A DNA stretch of 9,971 nt, from NCBI GenBank assembly GCA_004563195.1, contig SFTJ01000076.1:1-9971 (forward strand). The letters are read 5' to 3'. Within the stretch, counting starts at the first letter, position 1; the number at the start of each line of letters is the position of its first letter. The position numbers and the translations under genes are program-made. Below are positions 1 through 5,946 of this stretch, piece by piece. The notes beneath the pieces are model-generated. The model was given only the letters and a program-made list of their open reading frames with translations. It had not been told where the DNA came from and made no database searches. Source of the DNA: a bacterium. Its GTDB lineage: Bacteria; Bacteroidota; Bacteroidia; Bacteroidales; Muribaculaceae.

Positions 1-30
1 AGCTTATCCGCTCGGATGCCCTTTTATTGT
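1..30 (+). terminator. Possible right arm of a terminator cut by the window edge
   Basis: The bases ATCCGCTCGGATGCCC followed by TTTTATTGTT look like the descending arm and T-tract of a rightward intrinsic terminator whose left arm lies before position 1. Only half the hairpin could be present, so the pairing cannot be shown. The same bases could instead be part of the leader transcribed leftward from the promoter at 220-250. Confidence 0.22.
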
Positions 31-219
31 TCGCTGTATGTCTTTACCTGTTTAGTATCTTAAAACTCAAGTATCAAAATCGACGGAAACTGTATCATTA
101 TATGACATGTTTTTACCTTGTCACTCACTGTTTTCCTTTGTACTACTTTCGTCTTGTTGCAAGTATTTCAATGACCTCTGTCGTTGCTTCTCGAGTTATT
201 TTCTTCCCGAAAGCGAGTG

Positions 220-250
220 CAAAGTTAACACCTTTTTCCGAACCCACAAA
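220..250 (-). promoter_or_regulatory. Consensus Bacteroidetes promoter firing leftward
   Basis: On the - strand, TTTG (250-247) is followed by 19 bases and TAACTTTG (227-220). This is a full match to the Bacteroidetes housekeeping promoter TTTG-N19-TAnnTTTG. Transcription should start near 213 and run out of the window. The following bases (GCACTCGC, a TCATTGAAA box near 170, then AACAAGACGAAAGTAGTACAAAGG) resemble my recollection of Bacteroidales rRNA-operon leaders. No 16S start is present, so the target gene is unknown. Confidence 0.62.
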
Positions 251-349
251 ACATTTTTCAATATTTTTTACAACTATTTTTATCCCAACCTACCCAACTC
301 ACCATCACTCAACAACTTACACCACAAAAAAATTTTCACACACCATCAC

Positions 350-385
350 CAACAAAAAAGCGAGCCCCACCAGGGAACTCGCTTT
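350..385 (-). terminator. Intrinsic terminator of ftsH
   Basis: AAAGCGAG (357-364) pairs with CTCGCTTT (378-385). A further CCC/GGG pairing (366-368 with 373-375) lies inside the loop. Read leftward, the stem is followed by a T-rich run, the complement of the A-tract at 354-359. It sits about 29 bases beyond the ftsH stop codon and closes the rsfS-ftsH unit. Confidence 0.85.
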
Positions 386-413
386 ATATATAATGTGTCA
401 GAAAAAAATGCCG

Positions 414-2498
414 TTATTTAGCCATCGGAGGGAACGGCGGCGGAAGCACGGGCGCATCGCCGTTGTCAGCTTCAGACTGCTTCGCCTGAGCATCTCCATC
501 TGCACCAGATTCTGCGACCGGAGCATCACCGCCGGCAACAGGCTCCGAAGCCGGAGCTTTTTCTTCACCGGATTCCGATTTTTCATCGTCGTTACTCAAA
601 ATCTCATCGGTGCGCGATGTCCACGGGCGTTTTCCAAATATGCGTTCCACATCCTCGGTAAAAATCACTTCACGCGAGAGAAGCACCTCAGTCAACTCGT
701 TGTGACCGGCTGCCTTTTCGCGAAGTATCTGCTTGGCGCGTTCATATTGCTCGGCAATTATGCGCGACACCTCATCGTCGATTACCTTGGCACGAGTTTC
801 GCTATATGGCTTGGTAAAACCGTAGTTCTGTCCCGTAGAATCGTAGTATGAAATATTAGGCAACAGCTCACTCATACCGAAATAAGTTACCATTGCATAA
901 GCCTGCTTGGTGACGCGCTCAAGGTCGTTGGCAGCACCGGTAGAGATGCGGCCCAAGAATATCTCTTCGGCAGCACGACCGCCAAGTGTGGAGCACATCT
1001 CATCGAGAAGTGCCTGTGTGGTGGTAATCTGGCGTTCCTCTGGCAAATACCAAGCGGCTCCGAGAGCCTTGCCACGAGGCACTATAGTGACCTTGATAAG
1101 AGGATTGGCATACTGCAAGTGCCAGCTGATGGTGGCATGCCCCGCTTCGTGCACAGCAATAGAGCGACGCTCCTCGGCTGTGGTAATCTTGGTGCGCTTT
1201 TCAAGGCCACCGATAATGCGGTCGACTGCATCCATAAAGTCCTGGCGTTGCACCACCGATTTCTTATGGCGAGCTGCAATAAGTGCTGCCTCGTTGCACA
1301 CATTGGCAATATCCGCGCCCGAGAATCCCGGAGTTTGGCGAGCAAGAAGATCAACATCTACGCTCGAATCGATTTTCACATTGCGCAAATGCACGTTGAA
1401 CACTTCCTTACGGTCGTTCAAATCGGGCAATTCCACATATATCTGACGGTCGAAACGGCCTGCACGAAGCAAAGCCTTATCAAGGATATCAGCACGGTTG
1501 GTGGCAGCAAGTATTATCACGCCGCTATTGGTGCCGAAGCCGTCCATCTCGGTAAGCAACTGGTTGAGGGTGTTTTCACGCTCGTCGTTTGAGCCCATAT
1601 TAGCGTGCTTGCCACGCGCTCTACCCACGGCATCTATTTCATCGATAAACACGATGCATGGCGATTTTTCCTTAGCCTGACGGAAAAGGTCGCGCACACG
1701 CGATGCACCCACTCCCACAAACATTTCCACAAAGTCGGAACCCGAAAGTGAAAAGAACGGTACATTAGCCTCACCTGCCACAGCCTTAGCCAAGAGGGTC
1801 TTACCGGTTCCCGGAGGGCCCACAAGCAATGCTCCCTTTGGAATCTTACCGCCAAGATTGGTATATGTGTTGGGATTTTTCAAGAAATCCACTATTTCAG
1901 CCACTTCGGTCTTAGCCTCAGCCAAGCCGGCTACGTCCTTGAAGGTCACTTCAGGGGCATTGTCCTTATCGAACAACTTGGCTTTCGACTTGCCTACACT
2001 GAACACGCCGCCGTTGCCGCCACCGGCTCCGCCCGACATGCGATTCATAATCCAAAACCAGAACACCACAAGAAGCACAAGCGGTCCGAACGACCACAAC
2101 AACTGACTCCACACGCTGCGGCTCGATTCGTACTTCACCTCGCCATTGAATTTTCCGGTTTTTTCCCATTCGTCGATTTTCGATTCCAGGCGGTCGCTCG
2201 AGGGGATGCCTGCCACCACTTTCGCTTTATTGCCCTTGCCCGCAGTGTAACCCTCGAACAATTTCTTGGCGAGCGAATCGGTAATCTCTGCCTCCACCTT
2301 ATTTTCTACCACCACAATCGACTTCACACCCTTGCCCTCAACGTAGCTTTGAAACTCCGACCACGACACTTCCTTCTCTGCCGCCACGTCACCTCCGAAA
2401 AAGTACACGCCGCAGAGCACCGCAAGTATCACGGCATACATCCAATAGATGCTAAACTTAAATTTGCCGCCGGGCAATTTGTCTCCACTATTATTCAT
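414..2498 (-). CDS. ftsH: ATP-dependent zinc metalloprotease FtsH
   Basis: A membrane-anchored AAA+ protease that unfolds and degrades misassembled membrane proteins and some regulators, working as a hexamer facing the cytoplasm. The 694-residue protein shows two membrane segments (about 16-35 and 132-152) around a periplasmic domain. Then come Walker A GPPGTGKT (227-234), pore loop MFVGVG (259-264), Walker B FIDEID (284-289), an arginine-finger region ending LRAGRFDRQ (344-352), and zinc motif HEAGH (450-454) with the likely third ligand Asp525. Residues from about 630 form an acidic, Ala/Pro-rich tail ending in PPPFPPMAK, with no domain I recognise. The ATG at 2498 puts the first membrane segment in the usual place. 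The gene lies 74 bp after rsfS and is probably co-transcribed with it. It is complete and longer than the roughly 644 residues of E. coli FtsH, partly through the tail. Confidence 0.98.
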   Translation of the reverse strand: MNNSGDKLPGGKFKFSIYWMYAVILAVLCGVYFFGGDVAAEKEVSWSEFQSYVEGKGVKSIVVVENKVEAEITDSLAKKLFEGYTAGKGNKAKVVAGIPSSDRLESKIDEWEKTGKFNGEVKYESSRSVWSQLLWSFGPLVLLVVFWFWIMNRMSGGAGGGNGGVFSVGKSKAKLFDKDNAPEVTFKDVAGLAEAKTEVAEIVDFLKNPNTYTNLGGKIPKGALLVGPPGTGKTLLAKAVAGEANVPFFSLSGSDFVEMFVGVGASRVRDLFRQAKEKSPCIVFIDEIDAVGRARGKHANMGSNDERENTLNQLLTEMDGFGTNSGVIILAATNRADILDKALLRAGRFDRQIYVELPDLNDRKEVFNVHLRNVKIDSSVDVDLLARQTPGFSGADIANVCNEAALIAARHKKSVVQRQDFMDAVDRIIGGLEKRTKITTAEERRSIAVHEAGHATISWHLQYANPLIKVTIVPRGKALGAAWYLPEERQITTTQALLDEMCSTLGGRAAEEIFLGRISTGAANDLERVTKQAYAMVTYFGMSELLPNISYYDSTGQNYGFTKPYSETRAKVIDDEVSRIIAEQYERAKQILREKAAGHNELTEVLLSREVIFTEDVERIFGKRPWTSRTDEILSNDDEKSESGEEKAPASEPVAGGDAPVAESGADGDAQAKQSEADNGDAPVLPPPFPPMAK

Positions 2499-2534
2499 TT
2501 CGATTTGTTTGTTTTTCTATAATAAATATTACAA

Positions 2535-2556
2535 AACACGCGCCGATAGCGCACTT
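2535..2556 (-). other. Small GC-rich hairpin between rsfS and ftsH
   Basis: On the - strand, GCGC (2552-2549) and GCGC (2543-2540) can pair around a five-base loop, with two flanking G-T wobbles. A T-rich stretch follows. It could weaken read-through from rsfS into ftsH, but the stem is short and the call is tentative. Confidence 0.22.
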
Positions 2557-2572
2557 ATGCAAGCTCACGAGG

Positions 2573-2932
2573 TCAGTCCAAATCGGGGATTTCCACTATC
2601 TTGGCATCGCTCCACAATTCTTCGAGCCTATACATATCGCGATATTCCGGCAAAAATATATGTACATAAATCGTGCCATAATCGAGCACAATCCATTGAC
2701 AATTCTGATATCCGTCGTAATTATATGGCTTCACATCGATGTGTTCGAGCAAATATTCGCGCACGCTGTCGGCTATTGCGCCCACTTGCATAGTGCTCGA
2801 ACCCGTGCAAATGATGAAATGCTGAGTAGCGGCACACTCTATGCCACTCATATCCACATGTGTGATGCTTTTCCCTTTTCGATCTTGTATTCCTTCGATT
2901 ATTGCGTCAATTAATTCTTTTTGTTCTGTCAT
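2573..2932 (-). CDS. rsfS: Ribosomal silencing factor RsfS (YbeB/DUF143 family)
   Basis: RsfS proteins bind ribosomal protein uL14 on the large subunit and block joining with the small subunit, lowering translation when nutrients are short. The 119-residue protein is the usual length and covers the whole family domain. It has an N-terminal helix with KGKSITHVDMSG (19-30), the strand HFIICTGSS (38-46), and the signature run W80-IVLDYGTIYVHIF ending at 93. The conserved C-terminal YRLEELW (101-107) follows. The ATG at 2932 lies about 32 bases downstream of a TATCTTTG promoter element, and no earlier in-frame start fits better. It is the first gene of a leftward unit with ftsH, a neighbour pairing I recall from other Bacteroidetes. 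Family membership is secure from the sequence; the silencing role comes from studied relatives. Confidence 0.95.
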   Translation of the reverse strand: MTEQKELIDAIIEGIQDRKGKSITHVDMSGIECAATQHFIICTGSSTMQVGAIADSVREYLLEHIDVKPYNYDGYQNCQWIVLDYGTIYVHIFLPEYRDMYRLEELWSDAKIVEIPDLD

Positions 2933-2963
2933 AAATGATATTTGCTTGTTTCACTTCATTCTG

Positions 2964-2971
2964 CAAAGATA
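2964..2971 (-). promoter_or_regulatory. -7 element of the rsfS-ftsH promoter
   Basis: TATCTTTG on the - strand (2971-2964) matches TAnnTTTG exactly and is followed by C, as is common. No TTTG is seen at the right distance upstream, where TCGA occurs instead, so the -33 element is weak. Transcription would start near 2957, giving a leader of about 25 bases before rsfS. Confidence 0.55.
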
Positions 2972-3187
2972 AATCAAATGTTTGCTAATTTCGATTATCT
3001 ATCTCTAAAAAATGTTTTTATTGCCGCATTAGTTCACTTTCACCCCGTTTTCGCCTCGATTTCCATGCAAACGCTGCTTCTCGATATTTTGTTGAGCAAA
3101 AGATTCACTTCGATGCCCAAAAGGCTACTTGTTAATAATTTTTCGCAAATAATCATCGGTTTTCTACAAAATTCGAATTTGATTCCG
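2972..3187. other. Divergent intergenic region between rsfS and the DUF3127 gene
   Basis: The full gap runs from 2933 to 3245 (313 bp), is A/T-rich and carries the two outward promoters. Its only other notable feature is a perfect 12-base palindrome centred on TTCGAA (3169-3180), just upstream of the rightward -7 element. The short open frames in it have no recognisable protein character. Confidence 0.5.
3169..3180. repeat. 12-base perfect palindrome, possible operator
   Basis: AAATTCGAATTT reads the same on both strands and ends 7 bases before the TAAATTTG element of the DUF3127 promoter, in the spacer region. Its place suits a dimeric repressor site, but A/T-rich palindromes of this size also arise by chance and no second copy was seen. 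Confidence 0.3.
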
Positions 3188-3195
3188 TAAATTTG
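3188..3195 (+). promoter_or_regulatory. -7 element of the DUF3127 gene promoter
   Basis: TAAATTTG matches TAnnTTTG exactly and is followed by C. The -33 position has no TTTG at 19-21 bases. Transcription from here would leave an A-rich leader of about 44 bases before the ATG at 3246, with no Shine-Dalgarno sequence, as is normal for this phylum. Confidence 0.55.
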
Positions 3196-3245
3196 CAAGA
3201 CAATACCCAAAACAAACAGAAAGAACATAATAAGAATAACAATAT

Positions 3246-3635
3246 ATGGAAGTTAAAGGAAAAATCATCAAGAAGATGGATCTCGTTACAGGTGTAGCGA
3301 AATCGTCAGGCAACCCATGGAAAAAGCAAGACTATGTGCTCGAAACATTGGATACTTATCCAAAGACCATAGCATTCGACTTTTTCGGCGACCGTGCCGA
3401 CCAATATAATTTTGAAGTTGGCGATGTAATCAACCTCAAGTTCGACATCGAAAGTCGTGAATATCAAGGTCGTTACTACACCAATATCCGCGGCTATGCT
3501 GCCGAAAAAGTAAACGAAGGTGCTCCCGTTCAGAATGTGGCTGCAGCAGGTCCGGCTCCCGCAGCACCGGTGCCACCGGTTCCAACCGGCGGTTTTGGCG
3601 GTGCCGGCAACGACAACGACGACCTCCCATTCTAA
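3246..3635 (+). CDS. DUF3127 protein with SSB-like C-terminal tip
   Basis: I recognise this as the DUF3127 family, common in Bacteroidetes and without an assigned role that I know of. The 129 residues fall into three parts. Residues 1-88 look rich in beta strands and suggest a small barrel (KGKIIKKMDLVTG at 4-16, TIAFDFFGDRADQYNFEVGDVI at 41-62). Residues 92-120 are a flexible Pro/Ala/Gly linker. The last nine residues are GNDNDDLPF. That plan of barrel, Gly/Pro linker and acidic tip ending in Pro-Phe is the plan of single-stranded DNA-binding proteins, whose tip recruits replication and repair enzymes. It lacks the clear SSB domain sequence, so a DNA-binding role is inference. It has its own promoter and a possible terminator, and neither neighbour hints at its function. 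The start is the first ATG after the promoter. Confidence 0.85.
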   Translation: MEVKGKIIKKMDLVTGVAKSSGNPWKKQDYVLETLDTYPKTIAFDFFGDRADQYNFEVGDVINLKFDIESREYQGRYYTNIRGYAAEKVNEGAPVQNVAAAGPAPAAPVPPVPTGGFGGAGNDNDDLPF

Positions 3636-3641
3636 AAATAG

Positions 3642-3692
3642 CTGAGACGGATAGGCATTGCAACCTTCCCAACCTACAGCTCAGATTTTTTC
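3642..3692 (+). terminator. Possible terminator after the DUF3127 gene
   Basis: CTGAG (3642-3646) can pair with CTCAG (3680-3684), which is followed by A and six Ts (3686-3691). The stem is only five pairs around a long interior, so the hairpin is weak. Its place just after the stop codon and the T-tract support the call. Confidence 0.4.
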
Positions 3693-3756
3693 GTGCATAA
3701 TTGCATGGCAAGAGCACACCAAGCGTTTGCTCCCCGACCATCGGCACTCTATAAAT

Positions 3757-3790
3757 ATATGCTGCCACTGATAGTCATGTGGCAGCATAT
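3757..3790 (+). promoter_or_regulatory. 12-bp perfect hairpin just before the permease gene
   Basis: ATATGCTGCCAC (3757-3768) and GTGGCAGCATAT (3779-3790) pair perfectly around a 10-base loop, which can itself pair TGA with TCA. The hairpin ends 20 bases before the permease ATG. The following bases (TCGCATTTATAAAG) are not a proper T-tract, so this is not a typical terminator. It could be a leader structure, a protein-binding site, or a poor terminator shielding the permease from upstream transcription. Confidence 0.6.
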
Positions 3791-3810
3791 TCGCATTTAT
3801 AAAGTAAGTT

Positions 3811-4536
3811 ATGGACATAGCCTCGATTAGCATATTATTCGCCTTTACCCTCGCTGCAAGTTTTGTGCAGCGGGTGTGCGGATTCGGATTCGGCATATTC
3901 ATCATGAGTGTGTTGCCCCACATTATGCCGTCGTATGGCGAAGCCACCACTCTGTCGGGACTGTTGGCGTCAACCACATCGCTCATCATAGTGGCTCGCA
4001 CTTGGTCACACATCGAGTGGCGCAAACTTATGCCCATACTTGCCACATTCCTCATCATATCGTATTTCGGCGTGCAACTCATAGCCGTGGCAAGCGACAC
4101 GGTGCTCAAGAAAGCTCTCGGCGTAATACTCATAGCAGTGGCTCTCTACTTTCTTTTCATCCGCTCGCGCATATCGCTCAAGCCCTCCCTGCCCACACAG
4201 ATAGGCATGGGAACCCTATCGGGCATTATGGGCGGCACATGTGGCATGCAAGGACCGCCCGCAGTGCTCTACTTCTTAGCCGCCACTTCGCAAAAGGAAG
4301 CCTACATTGCCATCACCCAAGCCTACTTTCTGATAGGCAATCTGGCTATGACGCTCTATCGCGCTCGTGAAGGATTTCTCACCACCGAGGTGGGCTCAGC
4401 CTGGTGCTATGCAGTGTCGGCGGTGATAGCAGGCACTTACTTGGGCAGTTTGGTGTTTCGACACATAAGCATCGGTGCTTTGCGCAAAACGGTATATATA
4501 TACCTAATTATCAGCGGCATAATTGCACTCTTATAA
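3811..4536 (+). CDS. TauE/SafE (TSUP) family membrane permease
   Basis: A polytopic inner-membrane protein of the TSUP family, whose members move sulfite, sulfonates, sulfoacetate and other small organic anions. The substrate here cannot be told from the sequence. Its 241 residues form about eight hydrophobic segments. The two half-repeat signatures of the family are visible: GFGFGIFIMSVLP (24-36) and GIMGGTCGMQGPPAVLYFLA (138-157). The second has CGMQGPP where many relatives have a GxGGPP pattern. Charged loops such as RTWSHIEWRK (63-72) and YRAREG (183-188) separate the segments. The ATG at 3811 gives a first membrane segment starting at residue 3, and no earlier start fits. No sulfur-metabolism gene is nearby. 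I see no consensus promoter; the 12-bp hairpin directly upstream may control it. Confidence 0.85.
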   Translation: MDIASISILFAFTLAASFVQRVCGFGFGIFIMSVLPHIMPSYGEATTLSGLLASTTSLIIVARTWSHIEWRKLMPILATFLIISYFGVQLIAVASDTVLKKALGVILIAVALYFLFIRSRISLKPSLPTQIGMGTLSGIMGGTCGMQGPPAVLYFLAATSQKEAYIAITQAYFLIGNLAMTLYRAREGFLTTEVGSAWCYAVSAVIAGTYLGSLVFRHISIGALRKTVYIYLIISGIIALL

Positions 4537-4567
4537 CCGATTACCGTTCGATAATATTCAATAAAAT

Positions 4568-4598
4568 TTTACATATTCATATTATTATTGTATTTTTG
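4568..4598 (+). promoter_or_regulatory. Promoter of fprA
   Basis: TTTA (4568-4571), 19 bases, then TATTTTTG (4591-4598). The -7 element matches TAnnTTTG exactly and the -33 element matches at three of four bases. The spacer and upstream bases are strongly A/T-rich. Transcription should start near 4605, leaving an A-rich leader of about 60 bases before the ATG at 4667. Confidence 0.65.
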
Positions 4599-4666
4599 TG
4601 GGCGAAATACAAGAATAGTTATATGCAATTTTGAATAATTCAATAACAAAATAACAAAACAAAACT

Positions 4667-5830
4667 ATGTCAAACGTAAGCATTTCTGACGCCGTAAAAT
4701 ACATCGGAGTCGACGACCACGAACTCGACCTCTTTGAGGGGCAATACATCATCCCCAACGGCATAGCTTATAATTCTTATGTTATTCTCGACGAAAAAAC
4801 GGCTATCCTCGACACCGTGGACGCTCGTTTCGCCGACCAATGGCTGGCCAATCTTGAGACCCAACTCCAAGGAAAGGCTCCGCACTACCTGATTATCAGC
4901 CACATGGAGCCCGACCACTCATCGGTTATCGGCCGAATCTTCGACCTTTACCCCGACATCATCGGAGTTTGCTCAGCTCGCGCTTTGCCTATGATGAAAC
5001 GATTCTTTACCACCGACTACAGCAGCCGTATGATGGTGGTGAACGAAGGCGACACCATAGCTCTCGGCGCTCACACGCTCAAATTCTTAATGGCTCCTAT
5101 GGTGCACTGGCCTGAAGTAATGGTCACTTACGAGCAAGAAGAGAAAATACTTTTCTCAGCCGATGCTTTCGGCAAATTCGGCGCTCTCGACGCCGACGAA
5201 GCTTGGACCTGCGAAGCTCGTCGCTACTACTTCAATATCTGTGGCAAATATGGCGCTCAAGTGCAAGCTTTGCTCAAAAAAGTGGCTCAACACGACATTC
5301 GCACCATCTGCCCGCTTCACGGCCCCATATTGAGTGAAAACCTCGAGTACTACATCGATAAATACAACACTTGGAGCAGCTACGAAGCCGAGGACAAGGG
5401 CATATTCATTGCCTACTGCAGCCTCCACGGCAACACTGCTCAAGCTGCTCAAGCCCTCGCCGACATCTTGGCTGCAAAGAGCGACATCAAAGTGGCTACC
5501 GCCGACATCGCTCGCGACGATATGGCCGAGGCTCTCGAAGATGCTTTCCGCCACGACCGCCTCGTGCTCGCTGCTCCCACCTACGACGGCGGCATTATGC
5601 CCGTGATGGACACTTTCTTGCACCACTTGGCATCGAAAAATTTCCAGAATCGCACCGTGGGCATTATCGAAAACGGCTCGTGGACTCCTATGGCAGGACG
5701 CAAGATGTGCGAGATGCTTCAGACCTTCAAGAACATACGCATATTGCAGCCTATTGTCACTGTGGAATCTACAGTGAAGGAGAGCACATTGGAGCAACTC
5801 AACGCTCTTGCCGACCAACTTCTGCAATAA
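4667..5830 (+). CDS. fprA: A-type flavodiiron protein (FprA-like)
   Basis: Cytoplasmic flavodiiron proteins reduce oxygen to water or nitric oxide to nitrous oxide, taking electrons usually from rubredoxin. The 387 residues match the two-domain A-type. The N-terminal metallo-beta-lactamase-like domain (about 1-245) has the full set of iron ligands: H79, E81, D83 and H84 in HMEPDH, then H147 (HWPE), D166 (SADAFGKFG) and H218 (PLHGP). The C-terminal flavodoxin domain (about 246-387) has an FMN phosphate loop YCSLHGNT (250-257), then APTYDGG (303-309) and ENGSW (335-339). No rubredoxin or NADH-oxidoreductase domain is fused, and no rubredoxin gene is next to it, so the electron donor must be encoded elsewhere. 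It has its own promoter and terminator and is probably a single-gene unit. Oxygen versus nitric oxide preference cannot be read from the sequence. Confidence 0.95.
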   Translation: MSNVSISDAVKYIGVDDHELDLFEGQYIIPNGIAYNSYVILDEKTAILDTVDARFADQWLANLETQLQGKAPHYLIISHMEPDHSSVIGRIFDLYPDIIGVCSARALPMMKRFFTTDYSSRMMVVNEGDTIALGAHTLKFLMAPMVHWPEVMVTYEQEEKILFSADAFGKFGALDADEAWTCEARRYYFNICGKYGAQVQALLKKVAQHDIRTICPLHGPILSENLEYYIDKYNTWSSYEAEDKGIFIAYCSLHGNTAQAAQALADILAAKSDIKVATADIARDDMAEALEDAFRHDRLVLAAPTYDGGIMPVMDTFLHHLASKNFQNRTVGIIENGSWTPMAGRKMCEMLQTFKNIRILQPIVTVESTVKESTLEQLNALADQLLQ

Positions 5831-5849
5831 GGCCCTGACATACAGATAC

Positions 5850-5926
5850 AAAAAGCAGAACACACGGTTATCCACTGGGTCACCCCATCGCCATAAGCAC
5901 ACCGATGTTCTGCTTTTTCCCTTTTT
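5850..5926. terminator. Long bidirectional terminator between fprA and merR
   Basis: AAAAAGCAGAACA (5850-5862) pairs perfectly with TGTTCTGCTTTTT (5906-5918). After a small internal loop CGGT (5865-5868) pairs with ACCG (5901-5904), and TGGG/CCCA (5876-5879 with 5884-5887) forms an inner hairpin. T-runs follow on the + strand (5914-5926), and the A-run at 5850-5854 serves the - strand. It can therefore end both convergent transcripts. The 43-base interval inside the main stem is unusually long. Confidence 0.85.
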
Positions 5927-5946
5927 TGCGCTATTTCAGCAATGCA

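Larger units (their letters stand above)
1..350. other. Gene-free region beyond ftsH
   Basis: No convincing coding sequence is visible. The open frames here are either low-complexity (Phe/Ser/His/Thr-rich) or run into the ftsH gene in the wrong frame. On the - strand, positions 215 to 1 read as an untranslated leader downstream of a strong promoter. The only short frame there encodes about 13 residues starting near position 109. The right part (241-359) is free of G on the + strand. Confidence 0.6.

Noticed and set aside
107..421. 104-codon open frame on the + strand
   Set aside because: It lies mostly in the G-free intergenic tract, is rich in Phe, Ser and His, and ends inside ftsH on the wrong strand. 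No protein family is recognisable.
27..851. 274-codon open frame on the + strand
   Set aside because: It runs across the ftsH terminator and antisense to the 3' end of ftsH. The product is low-complexity with no family features.
907..1446. 179-codon open frame antisense to ftsH
   Set aside because: A mirror of the conserved FtsH frame. The FtsH reading explains every motif here.
2942..3228. Two short open frames in the rsfS/DUF3127 gap
   Set aside because: Both overlap the divergent promoters, have no family features, and show the composition of A/T-rich noncoding DNA.
5156..5902. 248-codon open frame antisense to fprA
   Set aside because: It is a shadow of fprA in high-GC-wobble codons, and it would run through the fprA terminator.
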